Shown in pieces: positions 18,592 through 26,810 of a stretch of DNA of 34,997 nt; the first letter of the stretch is position 1; every line of letters begins with the position of its first letter. This DNA is from a virus. A model generated the notes under the pieces. It did no database searches, was not told the origin of the DNA, and saw nothing but the letters and a program-made list of their open reading frames with translations. The translations under genes and the position numbers were made by a program. Location of the stretch: positions 1 to 34,997 of the IMG/VR virus record IMGVR_UViG_3300042691_055943. One strand, written 5' to 3'.

Positions 18592-21011
18592 CAGAACGCC
18601 CCGCGCGCCCGGTTGACGCCGTAGACCTCTTTCATCGCGCTGGCGATCTGGCCCTGGCCGCCGCGAATTTCGCCGGCCACCTCGCGTTTGATCATTTCCA
18701 CGATGACGTTGATTTTGGGCTGTTGTTCGGTGCCCGACTGTTCGACCCGGGCGGTGGTGCCGGGAGCGGTTTGCACGTTCACCACCACCTGCGGCCCGCG
18801 ACCGGGGCCGCCGCTGTTGGGGGTGACGTGGCCATCCTGGCTGCCCATCATCAGGAAGGTGCGGTCACCGACCGAAAGCAATTCCGGACCGCGTTCGTTG
18901 ACCTCATACATGCTGCCACGCGACACCGGGCCGCCCATGGCCCGGCCCTGGGGCTGGGCGGCGGCGATCTGGGCGACGGCCATCTGGCCAGCGGCCAGGG
19001 CGGTTGCAGCCATCACCTGGGTTGCGATCGGCCCCATGAGTTGATTCAACTGCTGGTTGCCGATCACGGCGCTGTAGGCCATCCAGGCGTTGATTTCGGC
19101 CTGGGCCATCTGGAATCCCTTGTTCGCCCAGAACATGGCCTCGTTGCCCTTGGCGGCTTCCTCGGTGAGGGTCGCCAGGTTGCCGAAGAATTCCGCGCTG
19201 GCCTGCATGCGGATGCGCTGTTCCTCGCGCTCGCGCTTGATCATTTCAGCTGCCTGGCGGTCGCGTTCCTGCATGACCAGGTAGGCGACCTTTTGCTCAT
19301 AGGCCACCTTCGGATCCATCTTCGGGTCGCGCCATTGGGCCTCCTGCGCCTGGCGCTGGGCGACCATGGCCCGGGATTCGTCCAGGGTGCGCAGGTGGTC
19401 GGAATCCTTGAGCAAGTTCAGCACTTCGCGTTCGTATTTGACGCGCGGATCGCTGTCGGCGCTGGCCAGGAACTTGTCGCGGTTTTCGGCGCGTTGGATT
19501 TCCTTGGCCCGATTTTGTGCTTCAGTAACCGCATTTTTTGTTTTCTGTTGCTCGGCCTTTTGTTCCTGGGCAATGGCGCGGGTGCGCGCATTGGCCTTGG
19601 CGTTGTCGATGACGGTCTGCACCTGTTCATTGATCCGGATGCGGGCATCGTTCTGTGCGTAAAGTTTCCTTTTTTCGTCGTTGAAATTGTCGGTGATATT
19701 CTGGCGCCAGCGCTGCCAGGTCTCGCCCATGCCGACCTTGTCGAGGTCGACCTTGAACATGTTGAGGTTCGCGTCTTTGAATTCCTGTGCAGCTTTTCCA
19801 GATACGGCAAGCGCCTCTTTGTATTCCTTGCTTGCCGTTCCAGCCATCTTTCCGACAGCCGTAGTGACAGCAAATGCGGCATCAACAAATGCATCGCCCA
19901 TGCCGGATTTAATCGAATTCAAACCCATTCCGATTTGACTAAGAAACCAGCCAAATTTATTCGCACCCCAGCTAATAAAATCCCAGAACGTGGATTTTAT
20001 AAATTTCCATGCCAAGACGCCAGATGCACTGATCAATTCCCAGTTCGCTTTAAAGGCACGCCCCATGTTTTCGCCCAGACCAACCACATAGGTGATCCCA
20101 TCCATGATGGTCTTGAATAGCCACATGACGCCGACACGCAGAGCGGTCCAGACCATTTCCAGGCGTAGCCAGCCATCGATCATGAACTGCACCGCACTGA
20201 CGGCGAATTCGACCACCTTGCGGATGGTATCCTTGAAACCGTTGGAGTCCTTAGCTGCCTGGATGAAGGCATTCGCCGCCTCGGTGATGTAGGGCGATAG
20301 TTCGACGGCGAAGGTCTGCCCAAGGGCTTCCGTGGCTTTCTGCGCTGTGCGGAGTTGTTTCTGGGCTTCCTCCACTTGGGCGGTGTCCAAATTGCTGAAC
20401 GCCAGGCCGAGTTGCTTGGCATCGTTGGTCGCGGTTGCGAATCCTTCCGACCCTTCGCGCAGCATGTCCAGCATCTGGTATCCGCCCTTGCCGAACATCT
20501 CCATTGCGGCGGTGGTCGCGTCACCAGCGTCGCCCATCTGGCTGATGCGGTCAGCGATGATGCCCAACGATTCGGCGGTATCCTTGCCCTTGAGTTCGGC
20601 CAGGCTGATGCCCAGCCTGTCAAACAGTTCCACGGCAGCGCGGTTTTCAACGTTCGCCTCGCTGATGTTTTTCTGCATCTTGGCGATTGATGCCGCGAGT
20701 TGTTCTTGTTTCACCCCGGATTTTTCCGCCGCCAGGCTGAGTCCGGCCATCTGTTCCGTGGTGACGCCCAGCATCTGTGCGTTTTCGCGCAGCATGCTTA
20801 CCTGATCCATGCCGACTTTGACGAATTCGGCGGCCTTTTTGATCCCCTCCATCGTGGCCCAGCCGGCAGTCACGGCGGCGATGGATTGGAACGCGCCCTT
20901 CACGCTTTCGTGGAAATCCGCCACTTCCTTGCGCGCCTTGCGCATCTCGGCTGCCAGGGATTGATCCTTGGCGGACAGGATGACTTGCACGACGCCGATG
21001 TTGTCTGCCAT
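18591..21011 (-). CDS. Tail tape measure protein
   Basis: An 806-residue protein. The N-terminus ('VVQVILSAKDQSLAAEMRKARKEVADFHESVKGAFQSI') and the following 'MLGVTTEQMAGLSLAAEKSGVKQEQLAASIAKMQKNI' block match the phage_TAC/TMP families. The central region has hydrophobic helices (~250-345), then a long charged coiled coil (~430-640) rich in Arg/Glu/Lys/Gln, and a Gly-rich C-terminus with 'MGGPVSRGSMYEVNERGPELLSVGDRTFLMM', the classic tape-measure end. A siphovirus tail is implied. The start lies 1 nt after the chaperone stop. Confidence 0.93.
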   Translation of the reverse strand: MADNIGVVQVILSAKDQSLAAEMRKARKEVADFHESVKGAFQSIAAVTAGWATMEGIKKAAEFVKVGMDQVSMLRENAQMLGVTTEQMAGLSLAAEKSGVKQEQLAASIAKMQKNISEANVENRAAVELFDRLGISLAELKGKDTAESLGIIADRISQMGDAGDATTAAMEMFGKGGYQMLDMLREGSEGFATATNDAKQLGLAFSNLDTAQVEEAQKQLRTAQKATEALGQTFAVELSPYITEAANAFIQAAKDSNGFKDTIRKVVEFAVSAVQFMIDGWLRLEMVWTALRVGVMWLFKTIMDGITYVVGLGENMGRAFKANWELISASGVLAWKFIKSTFWDFISWGANKFGWFLSQIGMGLNSIKSGMGDAFVDAAFAVTTAVGKMAGTASKEYKEALAVSGKAAQEFKDANLNMFKVDLDKVGMGETWQRWRQNITDNFNDEKRKLYAQNDARIRINEQVQTVIDNAKANARTRAIAQEQKAEQQKTKNAVTEAQNRAKEIQRAENRDKFLASADSDPRVKYEREVLNLLKDSDHLRTLDESRAMVAQRQAQEAQWRDPKMDPKVAYEQKVAYLVMQERDRQAAEMIKREREEQRIRMQASAEFFGNLATLTEEAAKGNEAMFWANKGFQMAQAEINAWMAYSAVIGNQQLNQLMGPIATQVMAATALAAGQMAVAQIAAAQPQGRAMGGPVSRGSMYEVNERGPELLSVGDRTFLMMGSQDGHVTPNSGGPGRGPQVVVNVQTAPGTTARVEQSGTEQQPKINVIVEMIKREVAGEIRGGQGQIASAMKEVYGVNRARGAF

Positions 21012-21012
21012 G

Positions 21013-21659
21013 TCAGGGCTTTCTATTCTGGTTGAACTGCTTGGCGAAGGCGAGCAGGTGGGCGGTGGTTTCGCGCGGGGTCATGTCGTCGGCGTCGTCG
21101 GGATCGATGAGCGGGCGGCCGGTGCGGGCGCGTTCGGCCATGTCCTGGCGGAGTTCGAACCAGAACATCCAGTCGTGGAATTCGGCCTCGGTCATGCGCT
21201 CCTGCGCCTCAGCGACTGGCATGCGCAGTTCATGCGCCAGGAAATGCCAGTCGCGGCGGCGACCGTCGCGCCTCAGCCTTTTTTTGCGGCCTCCGCACTG
21301 GCCTTGGTCATGCGGTTTATTTCCAATGCCTTTTCGATGATGGGCTGTAGCGCGGAGTACGGCAGTTCGAACAGGGCGTCGCCGTCTTCCTTGGTCAGGA
21401 TGCGCTTGCCGTTTTCGTCGCAGATGCTGGCGACGGTCGCGGCCTGGGTGAAGGACACGCCCAGCTTGGCCGCCTGGTCCGCCTTGGCGGGCTGACCAGC
21501 TTCGTCGGTCGGGTCGGCGGCCGAGTACACCGCCAGCGCCTCGGCCCCGGATAGGGCCCGCAGGCAGACGCTGGTGATGCTGCCCAGGCCCGGCGTGGAC
21601 ACGGTGTGGATGTCGCCACGGTGCGCGCCGAGCAGGCCTTCGCGGGTGAGGGCTGCCAT
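21013..21659 (-). CDS. Tail assembly chaperone G-T fusion made by -1 frameshift
   Basis: The frame starting at 21659 ends ...AAKKG-stop at 21273 (128 residues). Its last codons are GCA AAA AAA GGC TGA, containing the slippery heptamer A AAA AAA (21285-21279) followed by G. A -1 slip continues as AGG CTG AGG... and runs in frame into the 21013 frame, giving about 215 residues. The extension ('RDWHFLAHELRMPVAEAQERMTEAEFHDWMFWFEL') has the typical T-domain form. The position between tail tube and tape-measure genes, and the A7 slippery site, match the lambda gpG/gpGT system. The frameshift is inferred from sequence. Confidence 0.82.
21273..21659 (-). CDS. Tail assembly chaperone, short (G) form
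   Basis: The 128-residue unshifted product: 'MAALTREGLLGAHRGDIHTV', then a helical body ending 'EKALEINRMTKASAEAAKKG'. It follows the tail-tube gene by 2 nt. As in other siphoviruses it should coat the tape-measure protein during tail assembly and not be present in the virion. Confidence 0.8.
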   Translation of the reverse strand: MAALTREGLLGAHRGDIHTVSTPGLGSITSVCLRALSGAEALAVYSAADPTDEAGQPAKADQAAKLGVSFTQAATVASICDENGKRILTKEDGDALFELPYSALQPIIEKALEINRMTKASAEAAKKG

Positions 21660-21661
21660 GA

Positions 21662-22072
21662 TCAGGTCCCTTCCGTCCAGGTCAGGTCGGAATTCACCTG
21701 GATGGTGATGTCGGCCGTGCTGCGGCCTTCGTTGCTGGCCTTGGGCCGTCCGAGCTTGCTGATGTGGCCGGAAAATTCGAGCTTGCCGGCGGTGGTCTGG
21801 CCGGTGAGCAGCGGCAGGGTGATGCGGATGACTTCATCCACCGCACCGACCGGGATGACCAGGCCGGGGATGTAGCGCACGGTGGCCGCGACTTCGCCGG
21901 CGTCGATGACCTTGCCGGCGAACGTCTTTTTGATCGTACTCGACAAGTCGGTGTCATCGATTTCGGTTGTCGCCGCGTTCGGCAGGTCGAGCGCGATGAG
22001 GGTGAGGATGAGGGAGGGACGGGCGGGGAAACTCAACGTGGTTCCGTTGAGGTTCTTGTATTCGCTGGGCAT
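21662..22072 (-). CDS. Major tail tube protein
   Basis: A 136-residue protein. The position directly before the tail assembly chaperone and the beta-rich composition ('TLSFPARPSLILTLIAL', 'AATVRYIPGLVIPVGAVDEVIRITLPLLTG', 'TADITIQVNSDLTWTEG') fit a siphovirus tail tube. No strong family motif was recognised, so the call relies on order and size. Confidence 0.68.
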   Translation of the reverse strand: MPSEYKNLNGTTLSFPARPSLILTLIALDLPNAATTEIDDTDLSSTIKKTFAGKVIDAGEVAATVRYIPGLVIPVGAVDEVIRITLPLLTGQTTAGKLEFSGHISKLGRPKASNEGRSTADITIQVNSDLTWTEGT

Positions 22073-22108
22073 GGTCTGGTTCCTTGTGGGTGGGGTGGAT
22101 GGGGGTGA

Positions 22109-22642
22109 TCAGGGGGCGGTGTTCTTGCGGATGAATCCAAGGATGTCGGCGCCGACGCCGTCGATGTAGCCTTGTCGGGTGGCATCGAGGCCACCTTGCA
22201 GCATGTGGGCGCCGCCCACGCGACGCGCCAGGCCGCCGCCGCGCTTGCGTCCGGTTTCGATGCCGAAGACGTACTTGAAGGCGGTGCGGTTGGTCGCGGT
22301 GTCCAGGCCGCGATGGGCGGCGATCTTGGCGGCGCGCTGCGGGCGCAGGGATGTGGCGAGCATCTTCTTGCCGCCGACGTTGATGGTGACGTTGTCGCGG
22401 ACGCCGATCAGGGCGTAGATCTCGCCGTTGCCGGCGTCGGACTTCATGGTGATTCCCAGCGACTGTTGCAGTTGTCCGGTGCGCACGGGGGTGCGGCCAC
22501 GGATTTCAGCCAGCACTGGCTTGGCCCGCTTGTTGACGGATTTCCGCAGCACCTTGATAAGCTGCTGCGGATCGCCGGACCGGTGGAAGGAATCCACGAT
22601 GGACTGGTCGACCAGGGCGACGCCGCGAATCGTCATGGCCAC
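22109..22642 (-). CDS. HK97 gp10-like tail completion protein
   Basis: A 177-residue protein. The pattern 'LIKVLRKSVNKRAKPVLAEIRGRTPVRTGQLQQSLGI' is the hallmark of the HK97-gp10 family (basic helix, then 'TPVRTG-L--S'). The middle and end contain 'FKYVFGIETGRKRGGG', also in keeping with the family. It acts at head-tail joining. It overlaps the upstream gene by 10 nt. Confidence 0.85.
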   Translation of the reverse strand: MAMTIRGVALVDQSIVDSFHRSGDPQQLIKVLRKSVNKRAKPVLAEIRGRTPVRTGQLQQSLGITMKSDAGNGEIYALIGVRDNVTINVGGKKMLATSLRPQRAAKIAAHRGLDTATNRTAFKYVFGIETGRKRGGGLARRVGGAHMLQGGLDATRQGYIDGVGADILGFIRKNTAP

Positions 22643-23130
22643 ACCGTCACGGCAAGATCCCAGGCGGATTCGTAGATGTCGCCATACTTGTCGCGTTCGT
22701 GCGCCGGGATGCGCGATGGGCCTGCCGCCAGGGCGTAGGAATCGATCACGGTGCCGACCCCGCCGCTGGGTGCGGCCAGTTCCATGGATCCCAGGACGGC
22801 ATCAACCCGGTTCAGGTAGTCGGTCATGGCGGCGGAATGATCGCCGCCGGTCAGCACGTCGGCGGCGATGTACAGCCGCACGCCGCCGCGCATCACGAAC
22901 CGCCCGACGGTTTCGCCGTCGCGGGTGCGGGTGATCGCGCCGGAGAGGTCGAGGATCGCATGCGGGCGCGGGGCCTTGGCCGGGGCACCGACGAGGAAGG
23001 TTTGCGCCGTCGCCTGGGCCAGGCCGCCGCACCAGGATTGCCAGTCAACCGACGCCAGGAGTAGGGTGCGGACGTCGTGGAGAATCATGGCGGCGGTTCC
23101 TGTGGCGGGTGGGTTCAGCGGCGGGATCAT
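22633..23130 (-). CDS. Tail terminator-like protein
   Basis: A 165-residue protein, or 151 if it starts at the internal ATG (23088), which has a better AGGA site; the upstream ATG at 23130 overlaps the previous stop (ATGA). The fold pattern 'VRTLLLASVDW', 'PHAILDLSGAITRTRDG', 'RLYIAADV', 'RVDAVLGSMEL' and the final 'YESAWDLAVTVWP' strand resembles minor tail or tail terminator proteins. Position between neck and gp10-like genes supports this, with moderate certainty. Confidence 0.65.
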   Translation of the reverse strand: MIPPLNPPATGTAAMILHDVRTLLLASVDWQSWCGGLAQATAQTFLVGAPAKAPRPHAILDLSGAITRTRDGETVGRFVMRGGVRLYIAADVLTGGDHSAAMTDYLNRVDAVLGSMELAAPSGGVGTVIDSYALAAGPSRIPAHERDKYGDIYESAWDLAVTVWP

Positions 23131-23501
23131 GCGATGCCACGGATGACGGTTTGCCCGGTGTCTTCCAGGGAGACCAGTCGGGGATTTAGCTGAAAGTCAG
23201 CTTGCGTGAACGTCGCTGCGGTGACGAAGATCCTATAAAGCGTGCCCTGGCGAGCGGACACCCCGCTGGAATGTGCGGCCGCGGTCGTCCCGTTCTGTCC
23301 GCGACTGCATCCGGTCAGGGTGTTGGCGCTTTTGCCGGTGTAGGCAACCTCTTCGCCTTCGATCACGATGCTGCCAGACGCGGAAAAACTTGCTGCGCTT
23401 GTCAGGACGATGGACGTGCTGCCAGAGGTGATCGCGCCATTCAGCGTCGACGTGACCAGCGTGGCAGCAGCGTATTTTCCACCGGCGAGAGTGACGGCCA
23501 T
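23127..23501 (-). CDS. Small phage structural protein with a 'GEEVAYTG-LTGCSRGQNGT' motif
   Basis: A 124-residue protein. The segment 'ITSGSTSIVLTSAASFSASGSIVIEGEEVAYTG', followed by 'NTLTGCSRGQNGTTAAAHSSG', is a recurrent motif in phage fibre and baseplate proteins. It starts in a TGATG overlap with the preceding SGNH gene. It is likely a virion structural or decoration protein; its exact place is unknown. Confidence 0.68.
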   Translation of the reverse strand: MAVTLAGGKYAAATLVTSTLNGAITSGSTSIVLTSAASFSASGSIVIEGEEVAYTGKSANTLTGCSRGQNGTTAAAHSSGVSARQGTLYRIFVTAATFTQADFQLNPRLVSLEDTGQTVIRGIA

Positions 23502-25828
23502 CAGCGCACCGACCCGACCGTTTCCTCGGTCGCCAGTGACAAGTGAACGCGCCAGCCGACACCAGTCAGCAGTTCAGTCTGTTCGATGTCCCAGGTCTCA
23601 CCGGTGGCGACGCGGCGGAAGCGGTCGGCGCGGGTCAGGGTGGGGGCGAGGGACAGGGCGATCACCAGGATGGATTGGTTCCACGACGCCTGCGCGCCGA
23701 TGCCGTTGCGCATCAGGGCATCGCTGGGGCGCAGGCCGGTCCAGATGCCCCGGGCGGGGATTTCGGCGCCGGTGGATGGGATGTAGACGATGTCCTCTGC
23801 CAGGCCCATGGGGCTGGCGAGGTGGCTTTCGCGGTCTCTGGCGGCGATGCCGCGCAGCGTCGGCGCGGTGTAGATCGGCGCGGCGGCGGCAACGGTGATC
23901 GGTATGGGCAGAGCGCGCACGGCGACCGGGTCGGCCTGGTCATCGGTCAGCAGCCCGGTGGGGCCGGCGGGATTCTGGCCGAGCAGGTAGCCCAGGGTGG
24001 TCGCTCCGACCGCAGCAACCGCCAAGGTGATCAGCAGGGTGGTGCCGGTTTCGCGCACGGCGCTGGCGATGGTCATGGGGCCAACGGTGTCCGCGACGGT
24101 GAAGCCGGGAATCGCGGTGGCCGGGGTCAGGGTGGTGCCGCCCCGGTGGCTGATGGTGATGCGGATGGCGGTGCGCGCGGCCGTGGTGAACTGCGCGGCG
24201 GTGATGCGTGGGGCGCCGTAGCTGGTCGCCAGGCCGAGGGTGGACAGCAGGGCGCGGGCCTCTTGCCGGCCGCGTCGGCGCATCGATGCGCCGCCGTAAT
24301 GGCTGGTATAGCCGCCGACCAAATCGCCGTTGATGATGGGGTAGTCGATGGTGTCTGCAGCGTTGAGGCGGTTGGTGCCGTCGTCCCAGGTCTGGTGCGC
24401 GGCGCGCACAGCGTTGTAGCCGGCGTCCCAGGATCCGGCCAGGACGGTGCGGCCGACGGTGCTGGTGATCCATTTCACCGTGCGGCCAGTGTCTTCATCG
24501 AGCCAGGTGCGCAGGGTGTCCATGGCGGCCAGATAGGCGGCGGTGCTCTGGCCGTTTATCGCGTCGCTGGCCCCCTGGGACCAGATGATGGCCTCGATCT
24601 TGCCGCCGGCCTGGTTGATGGCGGTGAGCAGCACGCCGTACTTGGTGGCGGGGTCGGTGTGGGTGGTTCCCCGGAATCCCCACACGGTGCCGTCGACGCC
24701 AACCAGGGCGGCGAGTTGATCCGGGCAGACCAGGCCGACCGGGATGCCCAGGGCTGTCGCCAGGGCATTGGCGCAGGGAACACCACTGTTGGCGCGGCGG
24801 CCGGACACGATCGGTTCCGTGGCCAGGCCCCAGGTTCCGGCGGTGCAGATGCTGACGGTATCGGCTGGGGTGGTGTAGTCGGCGTCCCCGTATCCGATGG
24901 CGTTGGACTGGCCGGCGATGGCGAGGATCAGGCCGACGCCGAAGCGGTTGGATCCAGACCAGGTCGCTAGGGTGGCGTTGCTGCCGTCCACGGTGCGGGC
25001 GAGCAGGCGATACCATCCGCCCTGGGGCAGGGTGGCGGCCAGGGTGAAGGTTCCAGCGCCAAAGGTGGCGTCGGTCCAATCCAGGACGGTGGCCGCGTCG
25101 GCGAAGGCTTCGACCCGGACCTGTACCTTGGCCGGGGTGCCGGTGTAGGTGCCGGCCAGGGTCACGGCGGCGGTGCTGCCGGTGCGCTGGTAGACCTTGC
25201 GGCTGGGCTGATCCGTGCCGGTGATGGTGTCGCTGGGCGTGGTGTCGATCGCGTACACCCGGCTGATCTGCAGGCCGGTGGTGGCACTGCCCGTGCCAAC
25301 GGTGCGCACGCCAGCGCGACCGATGCGGGTGATATTGGCGTCGGTGACGCTGATGACCTGGACGCCGTCCCACCAGACCGAGATGGAAGAGCCGCTGACG
25401 CGCAGTTCAAGCACCTTGAAGCCGCCGCCCAGGGTGGGGATGGTGATGTCGGCCACGGACCCGAGTTGCGTCCCAGCGCCGGCATCAACGCGGTACAGGA
25501 TCAGTTGCGCCGCGCTGGCGACAAAGCGCACGACGTAGTTGCTGATGGTCGCGTTGGTGTCCATGCGGGCGGCGATGCCCACGGATGGACCGGTGAGGCC
25601 GCCGCCCAGGTATTCGACCTCAGCAAAAACCGAATAATCCGGCGAGGATGGCACCCCACTGGCGGTGCAATATCCGCTGGCATTCGGCCACAAGCGGCCG
25701 GCGGCGCTGATCTTTGCGGCCGTGGGGGCGGCAATCCAGTCGGTCCACGACGCCCCGACTTCGCCGGTGTGGGCGACCAGGTTGGTATTGTCGGCCTCGC
25801 CGGTGAAGGTGTCGTTGAGGAACAGCAT
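23501..25828 (-). CDS. Large SGNH/SASA-type esterase fused to a connector-like C-terminus
   Basis: A 775-residue protein. Residues ~1-195 look like a LamG-type jelly roll (beta strands, 'GFKVLELRVSGSSISVWWDGVQV'). Residues ~300-530 resemble sialate O-acetylesterase-type SGNH enzymes: AGQSN with nucleophile Ser308, 'WSQGASDA' at ~416-423 (the family usually has WxQGExD, so the Glu is replaced by Ala), and His510 in 'TSHYGGASMRRRGRQ'. The last ~90 residues ('LTRADRFRRVATGETWDIEQTELLTGVGWRVHLSL') resemble small head-tail stopper proteins. It lies in the neck gene region, not beside the tail fibre. The enzyme call is good; the C-terminal call is inference. Confidence 0.78.
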   Translation of the reverse strand: MLFLNDTFTGEADNTNLVAHTGEVGASWTDWIAAPTAAKISAAGRLWPNASGYCTASGVPSSPDYSVFAEVEYLGGGLTGPSVGIAARMDTNATISNYVVRFVASAAQLILYRVDAGAGTQLGSVADITIPTLGGGFKVLELRVSGSSISVWWDGVQVISVTDANITRIGRAGVRTVGTGSATTGLQISRVYAIDTTPSDTITGTDQPSRKVYQRTGSTAAVTLAGTYTGTPAKVQVRVEAFADAATVLDWTDATFGAGTFTLAATLPQGGWYRLLARTVDGSNATLATWSGSNRFGVGLILAIAGQSNAIGYGDADYTTPADTVSICTAGTWGLATEPIVSGRRANSGVPCANALATALGIPVGLVCPDQLAALVGVDGTVWGFRGTTHTDPATKYGVLLTAINQAGGKIEAIIWSQGASDAINGQSTAAYLAAMDTLRTWLDEDTGRTVKWITSTVGRTVLAGSWDAGYNAVRAAHQTWDDGTNRLNAADTIDYPIINGDLVGGYTSHYGGASMRRRGRQEARALLSTLGLATSYGAPRITAAQFTTAARTAIRITISHRGGTTLTPATAIPGFTVADTVGPMTIASAVRETGTTLLITLAVAAVGATTLGYLLGQNPAGPTGLLTDDQADPVAVRALPIPITVAAAAPIYTAPTLRGIAARDRESHLASPMGLAEDIVYIPSTGAEIPARGIWTGLRPSDALMRNGIGAQASWNQSILVIALSLAPTLTRADRFRRVATGETWDIEQTELLTGVGWRVHLSLATEETVGSVR

Positions 25829-26340
25829 CAGGTCTTGCCGTCTGGACTCTTGGTTATTGCTTGCTGTTTGATCACATCCCAGGCTTCATCCGCGTCTTTT
25901 CCGTTTTTCCGGCTGGCGAGATATTCACGCAGGGCGAGCAGGGCCAGGGCGGCACCGCCGGCCGTGGTGCCGACATCAAGTCCATTTCCCTTGATGTCGG
26001 AAACCGCCTTAGAGATTTCTGCGATGGATGGGGCGGTGGGTGGGGCTGGGCGTTCGGCAATAGCCTTGATTGCCCCACGGATGTCACCCAGGCCGGCACT
26101 GATGGCGGCCGTCACGGCTGGGCCGAGGTCGACCGTGGTGGTGGAGTTGGTCTTGGTCTGGCGGACGGTGGTCAGGTCGGTGGGTTGCCCGGCCTGGGTG
26201 CCCTGGGTGCGCTCGACCGTGGCTGATTCGGCGCGGGTATCGGTGCAGCCGAACAAGATAGACGCAGCGATTCCCAGGCCGATGGCGAGCATGGCCCAGG
26301 CGATCTTGTTGCGTAATTCGGCTGCGGTCTGGCGGGTCAT
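25828..26340 (-). CDS. Membrane protein or lipoprotein of unknown function (possible lysis protein)
   Basis: A 170-residue protein. The N-terminal hydrophobic helix (~13-31) ends in 'ASILFGC', a lipobox-like sequence with Phe at an unusual position. A Thr/Gln-rich linker, a helical segment and a second hydrophobic stretch ('VGTTAGGAALALLALREYL') follow. It is coupled (ATGA) to the preceding anchored coiled-coil protein. The pair could be spanin-like or holin-like, but this is weak inference. Confidence 0.55.
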   Translation of the reverse strand: MTRQTAAELRNKIAWAMLAIGLGIAASILFGCTDTRAESATVERTQGTQAGQPTDLTTVRQTKTNSTTTVDLGPAVTAAISAGLGDIRGAIKAIAERPAPPTAPSIAEISKAVSDIKGNGLDVGTTAGGAALALLALREYLASRKNGKDADEAWDVIKQQAITKSPDGKT

Positions 26341-26810
26341 GCGTGATCGCGATTCTTTTTCGTGATGGGGTGGGTTTCCACTTCACTGGCGAGGGGATGC
26401 GGTTCGGGAAGCGGCGTGGCTGGCGCCGGTGCCGGTCGCTGATGCTGGGAAAGGTGCTGGCGGATGGCTTCGGTCTGCTGCGCGATGGCGCGAGCTAGCT
26501 CACGGATGCCCTTGCTGTTGTCGGAATTGGCGTGGGCACTGTCGCTGATTACCTGGCTGGTACGAATAATCAGGTTTTCCAGTCGGGCGGCGTGGTTGTG
26601 AAATTCCTTGATGCGGGTTTCTTCCAGGGCTTCAACCCGAGCCTCCAACCGGCTGAGGCGAGCGTCGCGTTCCTTCAATTCGGCGTGGTGTTCGGCCTTG
26701 ATGGTGGCGACGATGCGGCCTTCACGGGTGGAATAGAACCGCCACAGGGCACCGATGCCGGCTGCCAGGGCTGCAATACCGCTGAGGGCAATGGTGTCGT
26801 CAACGATCAT
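26337..26810 (-). CDS. N-terminally anchored coiled-coil protein (possible spanin/holin-like)
   Basis: A 157-residue protein. One transmembrane helix (~6-26) is followed by a long charged coiled coil (~30-110, 'HAELKERDARLSRLEARVEALEETRIKEFHNHAARLENLI') and a Pro-rich tail. Topology is like an inner-membrane spanin or a phage membrane-anchored structural factor. Start overlaps the previous stop (ATGA). No endolysin gene is recognisable nearby. Confidence 0.6.
   Translation of the reverse strand: MIVDDTIALSGIAALAAGIGALWRFYSTREGRIVATIKAEHHAELKERDARLSRLEARVEALEETRIKEFHNHAARLENLIIRTSQVISDSAHANSDNSKGIRELARAIAQQTEAIRQHLSQHQRPAPAPATPLPEPHPLASEVETHPITKKNRDHA

Noticed and set aside
18483-20120. Long plus-strand open frame (545 codons) opposite the tape-measure gene
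   Set aside because: It is antisense to a clear tape-measure protein, is Gly/His/Leu-rich without recognisable domains, and results from GC-rich codon use on the other strand.
23543-24970. Long plus-strand open frame (475 codons) opposite the SGNH gene
   Set aside because: Glycine/Ala-rich, low complexity, antisense to a protein with clear catalytic motifs; a shadow frame.
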